A stretch of 64,000 nt of DNA from Nocardia sp. NBC_01730 (GTDB lineage: Bacteria; Actinomycetota; Actinomycetes; Mycobacteriales; Mycobacteriaceae), in contig NZ_CP109162.1 of assembly GCF_035920445.1 (NCBI RefSeq), positions 7,564,001 through 7,628,000 of the forward strand. The letters run 5' to 3'. The notes under the pieces are model-generated. The model worked only from the letters and a program-made list of their open reading frames with translations. It had not been told where the DNA came from and searched no databases. A program made the translations under genes and the position numbers. This document shows, piece by piece, positions 56,009-64,000 of this stretch (within the stretch, counting starts at the first letter, position 1; every line of letters starts with the position of its first letter).

Positions 56009-56320
56009 TCAGGAGACGCCTGCGAGGCGCAACGCCGCCGTCGTCACAGCGGCCGCGAGGATCACCACCAGGATGGGCTGCTGTTTCCAGGCGAGCATGC
56101 CGCCGACGAGAACGCCTGCGGGCACCGCGAATCCGAGACTGCCCGTGCCGAGCGGCAAGGTGGTCACGGCCACCAGCGCGGCAAGCAGGACGACTGCGCC
56201 GATTTCCAGCAGACGCACCGCGCGGGTCGGTAAGCGCACTCGGTCGCGCAGTGCGGGACCAGGCCAGCGGAAGGCGTAGGTGCCTGCGGCGAGGGCGAAC
56301 ACCCCGGCGGCCAACATCAT
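56009..56320 (-). CDS. azlD: Branched-chain amino acid exporter small subunit AzlD
   Basis: A 103-residue membrane protein with four hydrophobic segments; MMLAAGVFALAAGTYAFRWPGP is the typical AzlD N-terminus. AzlD works with AzlC to export branched-chain amino acids or analogues. It begins 9 bp after the azlC stop codon. Because azlC is truncated, the pair is probably inactive. Confidence 0.8.
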   Translation of the reverse strand: MMLAAGVFALAAGTYAFRWPGPALRDRVRLPTRAVRLLEIGAVVLLAALVAVTTLPLGTGSLGFAVPAGVLVGGMLAWKQQPILVVILAAAVTTAALRLAGVS

Positions 56321-56329
56321 TGCGCTCCC

Positions 56330-56962
56330 TTACGTCGAGGACTGGCTCGGCCGTTCGCGTGCCGCGACGAGCACGCCCGAAAGAGCAAGCAGTACCGGCA
56401 TTCCGGTAAGAAGGAACGGTGCGCTAGTCAGTGCGACGGCGGTGCCGACGCACACCGCCCCCAGGGTGGTCCGATCACGGAGGGAGGGCAGCACGAGCGC
56501 GAGCAGCACCGCGGGAAATACCGCGTCCAGCCCGAGCGCCGAGATGTCCGAGACGACGGAACCGATCAACGCTCCGATCGCCGCACCGCCGGGCCAGGCA
56601 AGAAGAACGCCCGCACCGGTGACCCAATAGGCCGCATGCTTGCGCGCCCGGTCGGGCTGCGCGAGCGCCAGCGCCACGGACTCGTCGTTTATCAGATGCA
56701 CACCCAGCGGCCGCCGCCAACCGGTACCGACCACCTCGGGAACCGACAGCCCGTACGGCAGATGCCTGGCGTTCACCACAAGCCCGGCGAGCACCGCCGC
56801 GATCGGGCTGCCACCCGCGGCGACGATGCCGAGGAAAAGAAACTCTGAGCCTCCAGCGAGTACCGCACAGCCGAGAACGACGGGCAGCCAGATCGGAAAG
56901 CCTGCGCCGACCGCGGTCGCCCCGGGCGGGCGCTGGTCGGCCCGGTCGACGCGCCCGTCGAA
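56330..56962 (-). pseudogene. azlC: N-terminally truncated azlC
   Basis: The frame reads GFPIWLPVVLGCAVLAGGSE, then FLFLGIVAAGGSPIAAVLAG and LVVNARHLPYGL, standard AzlC sequence, through to the stop. It is closed upstream by a TAG at 56963-56965, and no ATG, GTG or TTG lies in frame before a GTG at 56794 deep in the protein. The first 40-50 residues and the promoter are missing. Upstream bases belong to a cupin gene on the other strand. Confidence 0.7.
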
Positions 56963-57064
56963 CTACACCCCGGCGACTACATCTCCTACTCCGGGGATCG
57001 GCCGCACGTGTTCGAGGCGCTGGCGTCGCCGACTTGGGCGACGTTGGTGGTCGAATACACCTGA
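56930..57064 (+). pseudogene. C-terminal fragment of a cupin regulator
   Basis: One frame ends VELHPGDYISYSGDRPHVFE, ALASPTWATLVVEYT, stop: the C-terminal beta-barrel of an XRE-cupin regulator, commonly found divergent from azlCD. The helix-turn-helix and first barrel half are absent. Confidence 0.6.
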
Positions 57065-57074
57065 ACCTGAGGGG

Positions 57075-57848
57075 TCAGGCCGCGCCTTCGCCGAGGTACT
57101 GCAACCACAGCGGGTCGAGCTCGGCGGTGGTGGACAGCAGGCGCCAGTGCGGGCCCTTCGGCGAAACCAGCGGGGAGCGCAACGCCCAGCCCAGCTCGCT
57201 CAGCAGTTTGTCGGCCTTGCGATGGTTGCATGGCGCGCAGCTGGCGACGCAGTTCTCCCAAGAGTGTTCCCCGCCGCGGCTGCGCGGGATGACATGGTCG
57301 ATGGTCTCGGCCTTGCCGCCGCAGTAGCCGCACCGATAGCGGTCCCGGTGCATGAGGGCGGCGCGGGTCATCGGCACCCTGGCCCGGTACGGCACGTGCA
57401 CATAGTTGCGCAGGCGGATCACCGAGGGAATGGCCACGGATGCTTCGGCGGAATGGACCACCGGTCCTTCGTCATTCTGATGGACGGTGTGGGCCTTGTC
57501 GCAGATGAGCAGGACGACCGCGCGACGCGCGGACAAGGCGGTAAGCGGTTCGTAGGTGGCGTTCAACAGCAGCACCCTGGTCTTGAGCCAGTTCGTGCCC
57601 TCGGTGGGCGGTGCGGCGGGGTGCGACGCATGGTCGTGGTGGCCGTGATGGCCGACAGGACAATGTTCGGACAAGATGTGCAGCGGAGTAGCCCCCGACC
57701 CACGATTGTGGACGTCGGCGGGCTGGAGTTGTCGGTGCGCTCGCGCCTCGGATCGGGCGCCGTGCCGCTGCTTCATCTCGACCTCAATTTCATGATTGGC
57801 AGGATCATGTGGTATCTGCGGAGCAGAGACTGCCACCCAGTTGACCAT
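57075..57848 (-). CDS. HNH endonuclease family protein
   Basis: A 257-residue protein with a C-terminal HNH domain: RCGYCGG and CAPCNHRK bind zinc, and ETIDHVIPRSRGGEHSWENC is the DHxxP...N core. VLLLNATYEPLTALSARRAVVLL is the conserved segment before it. The N-terminal 75 residues are variable and His-rich, so translation may begin at ATG 57776. Counterpart of Rv2469c; role unknown. Confidence 0.85.
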   Translation of the reverse strand: MVNWVAVSAPQIPHDPANHEIEVEMKQRHGARSEARAHRQLQPADVHNRGSGATPLHILSEHCPVGHHGHHDHASHPAAPPTEGTNWLKTRVLLLNATYEPLTALSARRAVVLLICDKAHTVHQNDEGPVVHSAEASVAIPSVIRLRNYVHVPYRARVPMTRAALMHRDRYRCGYCGGKAETIDHVIPRSRGGEHSWENCVASCAPCNHRKADKLLSELGWALRSPLVSPKGPHWRLLSTTAELDPLWLQYLGEGAA

Positions 57849-57996
57849 GGAACGTCGGCCAGTGCACGGTGATTTTCAACAATGTCTGGTTAACGGTGGC
57901 TGAAGAGCCATCCAGCCGCGACGTTGCGGCGGCTGAGCGGCGCCCGACCGGTGCGGGCACAATGGGCTGTGGCCATTCGGCGAATCGAGAGGGTCT

Positions 57997-58401
57997 ATGA
58001 CTTCGAGCGAGCAGACAGCGACGTCGTTCTACGAGATGGTCGGCGGGGCGGAGACGTTCCGGCGGATCGTCGCGGCGTTCTACCGCGAGGTGGCGGCCGA
58101 CAAGGTGCTGCGCCCGCTCTACCCGGAGGAAGACCTCGGCCCCGCCGAGCGCCGGCTGCGGATGTTCCTCGAGCAGTACTGGGGCGGTCCGCGCACCTAC
58201 TCCGACGAGCGCGGCCATCCGCGTCTGCGCATGCGGCACATGCCGTTCACGATCGGGCCGATCGAGCGTGACGCGTGGCTGCGGTGCATGCGGATCGCGG
58301 TCGCGGAGATCGAGCCCGATGTCCTCGACGACGAGCACAGAAAAGCTCTGCTCGACTACCTCGAGATGGCGGCCAACTCGCTGGTGAACGCCCCGTTCTG
58401 A
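57997..58401 (+). CDS. glbO: Group II truncated hemoglobin GlbO
   Basis: A 134-residue heme protein. Proximal His81 (in RLRMRHMPF), Tyr29 (B10), Tyr42 (CD1) and Trp94 (G8) align with the residues reported for M. tuberculosis trHbO, each shifted by six. It binds oxygen tightly and is linked to respiration and peroxide or NO defence. Adjacent to the HNH gene as in mycobacteria (Rv2470). Confidence 0.95.
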   Translation: MTSSEQTATSFYEMVGGAETFRRIVAAFYREVAADKVLRPLYPEEDLGPAERRLRMFLEQYWGGPRTYSDERGHPRLRMRHMPFTIGPIERDAWLRCMRIAVAEIEPDVLDDEHRKALLDYLEMAANSLVNAPF

Positions 58402-58629
58402 CCGCACGTTCGCGGCACGGAACGGCATCCTGGCAAGTGTTGTTTCCGACCCACATTGCGGTGGCGGTGAATTCGCTGGCGTACCCGAGGTGGCCTGGAT
58501 GTTTCGACTGAGAGGCGAGGCAGCATCAGGGTTTTCGGCTCAGCGCAACAACGCTGACTATTTGCCCGACCTCGAGGGCGTGGCTTCGCCCGAAGGTTTT
58601 CACCACGAAACTTTGGCACTATTGCATTC

Positions 58630-60240
58630 GTGACTGATGCACCAGCCGTACCGGCGCCGGTGGATCGCACCACCCAGCCGTGGTGGCGGTCGGCCGTGTT
58701 CTACCAGATCTATCCCCGATCCTTCGCGGACTCGAGCGGTGACGGGATCGGGGATCTCCCCGGTGTCCGGGACAAACTCGGCTACCTCGAACTGTTGGGT
58801 GTGGACGCACTGTGGGTCTGCCCGGTGATGCGTTCGCCGATGGCCGACGGTGGCTATGACGTAGCTGATCCGCGCGACATCGACCAGCTCTTCGGCGGGC
58901 TCGCCGCGATGGACGAGCTGATCGCGGCGGCCCACTCCCGTCGAATCAAGGTCACGATGGATCTGGTGCCCAACCACACCAGCGACCAGCACCCGTGGTT
59001 CCGCGCGGCACTGGCTGCCGCGGCGGGGAGCCCGGAACGTGAACGCTACATCTTCCGAGACGGCCGTGGTCTCGACGGCGCCGAGCCGCCGAACAACTGG
59101 CCGAGCATCTTCGGCGGACCCGCCTGGACCAGGGTCACCGAGCCCGACGGCACGCCGGGTCAGTGGTACCTGCACATCTTCGCGCGCGAACAGCCGGATC
59201 TGAACTGGGACAACGACGACGTCGCCGCCGATTTCGAGCAGACCATGCGGTTCTGGCTCGACCGCGGTGTCGATGGATTTCGGCTCGACGTCGCACACGG
59301 CATGGCGAAACCCGACGGCCTGCCCGACCTGCCCGACCTGCCCGAGGTCGCCTCCGCACTGCTCGCGCACGACGACGACGACGTGCGTTTCAACAATCCC
59401 GCCGTCCACGAGATCCACCGCCGTATCCGCAAGCTGGTCGACGAGTACCCGGACGCGGTGACCATCGGCGAGGTGTGGGTGAACGACAACACCCGCTTCG
59501 GTGAGTACGTGCGTGCCGACGAACTGCACCTGGCCTTCAACTTCCGTCTCGCCGAGGCCCGGTTCAGCGCCGAGGACGTGCGCGACGCGATCGATAACTC
59601 GCTGGCCGCTGTCGGGCCGGTCTTCGCCTCGCCGACGTGGACCCTGTCCAACCACGACATCGAGCGCGAGGTCACCCGGTACGGCGGCGGCGCGGTCGGG
59701 GTGGCGCGGGCACGGGCGATGATCCTGCTGGAGCTCGCGCTTCCCGGTGCGGTTTTCATCTACAACGGCGCCGAGCTCGGACTGCCGGACGTGGACGACC
59801 TGCCCGACCAGGTCCTGCAGGACCCGGTGTGGGAACGCTCCGGCCACACCGAACGTGGCCGCGACGGCTGCCGGGTGCCGGTGCCGTGGGAGGGCACCGC
59901 ACCGCCGTTCGGGTTCACCACCGGCAGTTCCTGGCTGCCGATCCCGCCCGACTGGGCCGGACTGACCGTCGAAGCCCAGCTCGAGGAACTCGGCTCCACC
60001 CTGTCGCTCTACCGCATGGCGATCGAACTCCGCGCTCTGCGACCTGACTTCGGGGGCGACCGAATCGAGTGGTATGGCAGCCCGCCGGGCTGCCTCGCGT
60101 TCCGCCGTCCCGGCGGGCTTGTCTGCGTGCTCAACGCCTCGGCGGCGCCCATCCCGTTGCCGCCAGGGGATGTGCTGCTGGCCAGCGCGCCGCCCGAGGG
60201 TGGCCGGCTACCACCGAACGCGGCGGCCTGGCTGGTCTGA
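58630..60240 (+). CDS. aglA: GH13 alpha-glucosidase AglA
   Basis: A 536-residue glycoside hydrolase of the oligo-1,6-glucosidase/alpha-glucosidase type. AVFYQIYPRSFADSSGDGIGD opens the barrel; the nucleophile Asp lies in GFRLDVAHG, the acid Glu in TIGEVWV and the third Asp in LSNHDIE. No signal peptide, so it acts on imported or internal glucosides. The GTG start has no Shine-Dalgarno sequence. Counterpart of Rv2471. Confidence 0.93.
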   Translation: MTDAPAVPAPVDRTTQPWWRSAVFYQIYPRSFADSSGDGIGDLPGVRDKLGYLELLGVDALWVCPVMRSPMADGGYDVADPRDIDQLFGGLAAMDELIAAAHSRRIKVTMDLVPNHTSDQHPWFRAALAAAAGSPERERYIFRDGRGLDGAEPPNNWPSIFGGPAWTRVTEPDGTPGQWYLHIFAREQPDLNWDNDDVAADFEQTMRFWLDRGVDGFRLDVAHGMAKPDGLPDLPDLPEVASALLAHDDDDVRFNNPAVHEIHRRIRKLVDEYPDAVTIGEVWVNDNTRFGEYVRADELHLAFNFRLAEARFSAEDVRDAIDNSLAAVGPVFASPTWTLSNHDIEREVTRYGGGAVGVARARAMILLELALPGAVFIYNGAELGLPDVDDLPDQVLQDPVWERSGHTERGRDGCRVPVPWEGTAPPFGFTTGSSWLPIPPDWAGLTVEAQLEELGSTLSLYRMAIELRALRPDFGGDRIEWYGSPPGCLAFRRPGGLVCVLNASAAPIPLPPGDVLLASAPPEGGRLPPNAAAWLV

Positions 60241-60359
60241 GTGTCGCGGTGCGGCGGAAGCCGGTCCGAAAGGCCTGGCCCCCCGTTGCGCCGGGCGACG
60301 AAACCATGACGGTTCGCCCGGACGGAGAACTACTACACACGATCGTCTACCGTTGATCC

Positions 60360-60641
60360 GTGAGCATTCTCGAGACAGTGCTGATCTTCGTCGGCATCCC
60401 GCTGGTGATCTACGGTGCGATCGCCGGATTGTCGTTTCTCGGTAAGCCACTGCCTGGTGAGAAGCCGGTCCACTTCGATCTCGGTCAGAAGTGGACCCAG
60501 CCGCCGGTGTTGTGGAGTGCCACCGACGAGGTGACCGGTTCGGGTCACCACGACATCGCAGAGACGTCGCATGGACATCATGCGGCTATCGAGTCCACCG
60601 AGGTGGAGCTGATCGGAGGCCGGGCAAGTGGCAAGTTCTAA
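60360..60641 (+). CDS. ctaJ: Cytochrome aa3 oxidase small subunit CtaJ
   Basis: A 93-residue protein with one N-terminal transmembrane helix (TVLIFVGIPLVIYGAIAGLSFL) and a short soluble domain containing HFDLGQKWTQPPVLWSAT. By size, topology and position between aglA/glbO and the DUF5130 gene it matches CtaJ, a subunit seen in the mycobacterial III2-IV2 respiratory supercomplex. The GTG start is probably leaderless. Overlaps the next gene by 14 nt. Confidence 0.7.
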   Translation: MSILETVLIFVGIPLVIYGAIAGLSFLGKPLPGEKPVHFDLGQKWTQPPVLWSATDEVTGSGHHDIAETSHGHHAAIESTEVELIGGRASGKF

Positions 60642-61092
60642 GTGGCCTGCGGTGGTCGAGGCCGACCTGCCGCACGGATACGCGGTCACCAGCAGCGGGC
60701 GCGTCTCCGGCGTGCACGAGGCCGGCGACGTGTTCAAGGAAGCCCCGTTCCGCGATGACGAGCGGCTCACGATAGACAACGTGCTCACCGAGGCGACCCG
60801 CGCGACCAAGGTGCGCTTCAACATCTACATCGGCGATCTGGGTGCGGACACGGCCGCGGCCATGGACGCGCTCTTCCCGACCACGCCCGAGGCGGCGCGC
60901 TCGGTACTGATCGCCGTCTCGCCCAACGAGAAGGCGATCGAGGTGCGCTCGGGCCGGGATGTCGCCGACCGCGCGAACGACCGTGTCTGCCAGCTCGGCG
61001 TCACCGCCGCGCTGAGCTCGTTCCGGCAGGGCCAGCTGATCGACGGTCTCGTTTCCGCGGTGCGCGTGATGGCCGCCGCCATCGGACGGTAA
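60628..61092 (+). CDS. DUF5130 family protein
   Basis: A 154-residue cytosolic protein with TPM-domain-like features (VRFNIYIGDLGADTAAAMDA and SVLIAVSPNEKAIEVRSG), the Rv2468c family. Function unknown; TPM-like folds occur in photosystem repair and phosphatase-like proteins. The GTG start has GGAGG 9 nt upstream and sits inside the end of ctaJ. Confidence 0.82.
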   Translation: MASSKWPAVVEADLPHGYAVTSSGRVSGVHEAGDVFKEAPFRDDERLTIDNVLTEATRATKVRFNIYIGDLGADTAAAMDALFPTTPEAARSVLIAVSPNEKAIEVRSGRDVADRANDRVCQLGVTAALSSFRQGQLIDGLVSAVRVMAAAIGR

Positions 61093-61178
61093 TTTTCGCT
61101 GTGTTGTTCGGCCGCGCCTGCGGCGCTTGTAAGACCCGCGGTCTCGTATGTCGGAGCTGCGCTCGTGGTTGATCCCGG

Positions 61179-61218
61179 ACCGGCGCGTCCACCCATTCAG
61201 CAGGGTGGACGCGCCGGT
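61179..61218. terminator. Bidirectional terminator
   Basis: A 16-bp perfect inverted repeat (61179-61194 with 61203-61218), followed by a T-rich stretch, between the DUF5130 gene and the convergent pepN stop codon. Confidence 0.85.
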
Positions 61219-61223
61219 TTTGT

Positions 61224-63806
61224 TTATGACTTTGTGTCGAAGGCGCGGGCCCGGAGGGAGCGCTCGACGCCGGCTTTGCCCTCGCTGACCAAGCGGCGCA
61301 GGGCTGGGGGGTGCTCGCCCGCGAGGAACTTGTCGGCGACGGCCACCGCGTCCTCGCTGATCGCCCAATGCGGGTAGAGGCCGACCACGACGGTCTGGGC
61401 GACCTCGCTGGAGCGGCGCTCCCAGACGCCAGGAACCTCCGCGAAGTAGCGCTCGACGTAGGGGGCGAGCAGGTCACCCTGTCCGGCTGGCGCAAAGCCG
61501 CCGACGATCGAGCGCGCGGTGATATTGGGTACCGACTCGTCGCCCATCACGGTCGCCCACGCCTGTTCCTTCACCTCGGCGATCGGGCGGGCGGTCGCCG
61601 CCGCGGCAGCCTGGCGCCGGCCTGCCGCGGTGGGGTCGCCGGCCAGCTCCTGGTCGATGACCGGGGTGTCCAGGCCGTCGGCGTCGATCTCGCCGGCCGC
61701 CGCGAGCGCGGACACGATGCGCCAGCGCAGGTCGGTGTCGACTACCAGTCCGGTCAGCCCGACCTTCGCAGGGTCGCCGTCGAGCAGCTCGCGCAGCACC
61801 TCGGTGTGCCAGGCCGGCAGTTTCGCGCCGGTCAACGCGTTCACGAAGGCCAGCTGGTGATCCGAGCCCGGCTCGGCCTCGCGGGCCAGCTCGAGCAGGC
61901 GGTTCGCGTAGTCCGGCCACCCGGTGGTCGCCGCCCATTCCGGGTCGGCGTAGCTGCCGAGCGTCGTGTTGGCCTGCATCAGCAGTCGTTGCACCACACC
62001 GATTTCGGTCTCGTCGCCGACGCCGCGTTGGACAAGGGCGACGAAATCGCGGGCGCGGAACTCGGCCTGGCGGGTCATTTCCCATGCCGCCGACCAGGCC
62101 AGCGTGCGGGGGAGGGGCTCGGCGATGTCGGCGATGCGGTTGACGAGCACGTCGAGCGAGCCCGCGTCCAGCCGGACCGAGCAATAGGTGAGGTCGTCGT
62201 CGTTGATCAGCACGAACTGCCCGCGCGGCACGCCGACCAGCTCGGGAACCTCGGTGCGCTCGGCGGCGTCGAGGTCGAGTTCGACGCGCTTGGTGCGCAC
62301 CAGCTTTCCGTCCTGGTCGGTGTAGACGCCGACGGCGAGGCGGTGCACGCGCCATTCACCCGCGCCCGGCTCCGCGCCCTCCTGTACTACGGCGAACGAG
62401 GTGAACCTGCCCTCGGCGTCTACCTCGAAGTCCGGGCGCAGGATGTTCAGGCCGGTGGTTTTGAGCCACTGCGCCCCCCAGGTGGACAGGTCGCGTCCGG
62501 AAGCTTTCTCCAGCGCCGCCAGTAGATCGTCGAACGTGGCGTTGCCGTAGGCGTGTTCGGCGAAGTACATGCGCAGACCGGCGAGGAACGGCGCGAGGCC
62601 CACATAGGCGACCAGCTGCTTCAGGACGCTGGCGCCCTTGGCGTAGGTGATGCCGTCGAAGTTCACCTCGACCGCATCCAGGTCGGGGATGTCCGCGGCG
62701 ATCGGATGGGTGGAGGGCAGCTGGTCCTGGCGGTAGGCCCAGGACTTCTCCACGTTCGCGAAGGTGGTCCATGCGTTGGTGTATTCGGTGGCCTCGGACT
62801 GACACAGCACCGCGGCGAAGGTGGCGAACGACTCGTTCAGCCACAGGTCGTCCCACCACTTCATGGTGACCAGGTCGCCGAACCACATATGCGCCATCTC
62901 GTGCAGCACGGTCTCGGCGCGGCGCTCGTAGGACGCGCGGGTCACCTTGGAGCGGAAGACGTAGTCCTCCAGGAAGGTCACCGCGCCCGCGTTCTCCATC
63001 GCGCCCGCATTGAACTCCGGCACGAACAGCTGGTCGTACTTGCCGAACGCGTAGGGGACGCCGAAGTTCCCGTGGTAGAACCCGAATCCCTGCTTGGTCT
63101 CAGTGAACAGACGTTCGGCGTCCATGTGCTCGGCCAGTGAGGCGCGGCAGTAGATGCCGAGCGGGATGCTGCCGTGCTCGTCGGTGTAGACGTCGGTCCA
63201 TCGCGCGTACGGGCCCGCGATGAGCGCGACCAAGTAGGTGCTCATCTTCGGGGTGGTTCGGAAGATGTGCTTGCCCGGGTCGGCCGCGACGGTGTGCACG
63301 ACGGCGGCATTGGAGACGACCTGCCAGTCGGCGGGCGCGGTGACCGTCAGGTCGAAGGTTGCCTTCAGGTCGGGCTGGTCGAAGCAGGCGAACATCCGTT
63401 TGGCGTCGGCGGTTTCGAACTGCGAGTACAGGTACACGGCCCCGTCGGCCGGGTCGACGAACCGGTGCAAACCCTCGCCGGTGTGCGAGTACTCGCAGTC
63501 TGCCTCGACCACCAGCTCGTTGCGCTCGGCCAGATCGGCCAGCGTGATTCCGGTCGACTCGTCGTAGTCGGAGATGTCCAGGACGGCGCCGTTGAGCACT
63601 GCCGAGCGCACATGGTGCGCCATGATATCGACGAACGTGCTCGCGCCTTCGGTCGCGGTGAAGGTCGCAGTGGTGCGGGAGAAGAAGGTCTGCTCGCCCG
63701 GTTTGCCCGCCCCGTCGGTGAGATCCAGGTCGATCCGGTAGTTCTCGACCGATACCGTCGATGCGCGTTCGATCGCCTGGTCACGGGTGAGGTTGGGTGC
63801 GGACAT
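61224..63806 (-). CDS. pepN: Aminopeptidase N (M1 family)
   Basis: An 860-residue zinc exopeptidase that removes N-terminal residues from peptides. The substrate-recognition motif GAMEN is at 268-272. The zinc site is HEMAH (His302, Glu303, His306) with Glu325 eighteen residues on in WLNESFA. An ERAP1-like C-terminal helical domain follows. The ATG has AAGGAG 6 nt upstream. Counterpart of Rv2467. Confidence 0.95.
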   Translation of the reverse strand: MSAPNLTRDQAIERASTVSVENYRIDLDLTDGAGKPGEQTFFSRTTATFTATEGASTFVDIMAHHVRSAVLNGAVLDISDYDESTGITLADLAERNELVVEADCEYSHTGEGLHRFVDPADGAVYLYSQFETADAKRMFACFDQPDLKATFDLTVTAPADWQVVSNAAVVHTVAADPGKHIFRTTPKMSTYLVALIAGPYARWTDVYTDEHGSIPLGIYCRASLAEHMDAERLFTETKQGFGFYHGNFGVPYAFGKYDQLFVPEFNAGAMENAGAVTFLEDYVFRSKVTRASYERRAETVLHEMAHMWFGDLVTMKWWDDLWLNESFATFAAVLCQSEATEYTNAWTTFANVEKSWAYRQDQLPSTHPIAADIPDLDAVEVNFDGITYAKGASVLKQLVAYVGLAPFLAGLRMYFAEHAYGNATFDDLLAALEKASGRDLSTWGAQWLKTTGLNILRPDFEVDAEGRFTSFAVVQEGAEPGAGEWRVHRLAVGVYTDQDGKLVRTKRVELDLDAAERTEVPELVGVPRGQFVLINDDDLTYCSVRLDAGSLDVLVNRIADIAEPLPRTLAWSAAWEMTRQAEFRARDFVALVQRGVGDETEIGVVQRLLMQANTTLGSYADPEWAATTGWPDYANRLLELAREAEPGSDHQLAFVNALTGAKLPAWHTEVLRELLDGDPAKVGLTGLVVDTDLRWRIVSALAAAGEIDADGLDTPVIDQELAGDPTAAGRRQAAAAATARPIAEVKEQAWATVMGDESVPNITARSIVGGFAPAGQGDLLAPYVERYFAEVPGVWERRSSEVAQTVVVGLYPHWAISEDAVAVADKFLAGEHPPALRRLVSEGKAGVERSLRARAFDTKS

Positions 63807-64000
63807 GAGGCTCCTTCGTTGTCGAAGAACTGGCACGGGCGCACCCCACAATGCCATCTGGATGCGGCTGCCCGCGCGGGACTTTCCGCACCAACCCTAA
63901 CCACGCGGCCTGCTCCTGCGTGCCGACGACGGCGGCGGGCGGACGGCGCGGCTTCTTCGCCCACGGCGCGGCGGTATTCTGCCTGGTGCAGTGCAGGTTC
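63807..64000. other. Upstream region of pepN, window end
   Basis: The pepN promoter region. Near the end, TATTCT (63975-63980) precedes a GTG at 63986 in the spacing seen for other leaderless genes here, so a plus-strand gene may begin at the window edge; only five codons are visible. Confidence 0.2.

Overview
The window is chromosomal DNA of a mycolic-acid-producing actinobacterium, most likely a Nocardia. The evidence is very high GC with G/C-ending codons, many GTG and TTG starts, many leaderless-looking promoters (a TANNNT box 6-8 nt before the start codon), and Mycobacteriales core genes such as cmrA, lpqS and cysK2, a DesA3-type desaturase pair, ctaJ and glbO. Two blocks keep the gene content I remember from Mycobacterium tuberculosis: acpS, bcp, a DUF3618 gene, ldtB, tRNA-Lys, tRNA-His, orn, a HerA-like ATPase and cmrA (Rv2523c to Rv2509) at 0-14.5 kb, and ssb, ettA, gdh, thioesterase, HNH gene, glbO, aglA, ctaJ, a DUF5130 gene and pepN (Rv2478c to Rv2467) at 46.7-63.8 kb. 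The species call and the synteny come from memory and were not searched.

Layout. 0-14.5 kb: acyl-carrier activation, stress and cell-wall genes (AcpS, Bcp peroxiredoxin, a pirin/MarR pair, a secreted transglycosylase behind a perfect CRP-type site, an LdtB-type L,D-transpeptidase), then RNA turnover (Orn), lysine/DAP synthesis (LysA) and mycolate reduction (CmrA). 14.5-26.9 kb: a PadR-fadH operon, two MFS exporters, a ferredoxin-reductase/desaturase operon with a divergent TetR gene, and an lpqS-cysK2-MFS operon that in mycobacteria belongs to the copper response. 26.9-33.0 kb: an accessory island bounded by two near-identical copies (about 277 bp) of the 3' end of an ABC ATPase gene. It carries a GntR regulator, a tight operon of small unknown genes, a DUF1152 gene and a flavin-type oxidase. 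32.7-35.4 kb: the ABC exporter operon. 35.4-42 kb: a decaying catabolic region with remnants of an SDR, an enoyl-CoA hydratase, a CaiB transferase and a ferredoxin reductase among an intact MarR/MFS/alcohol dehydrogenase set and an amidohydrolase. 42-46.7 kb: a Pro/Ala-rich protein, tRNA-Arg, a CopD-CtaG membrane protein coupled to a threonine-dehydratase-like enzyme. 46.7-64 kb: the second core block, interrupted near 55.5-57.1 kb by a CTG-rich tract and a truncated azlCD/cupin pair.

The most noteworthy signals are the flanking duplication around the island, an operator-like sequence shared by the GntR gene and its small-gene operon, the perfect CRP palindrome with an approximately 480-nt leader before the transglycosylase gene, a sharp codon-usage switch inside gdh, and an apparent head-to-head deletion that fused truncated azlC and cupin genes.
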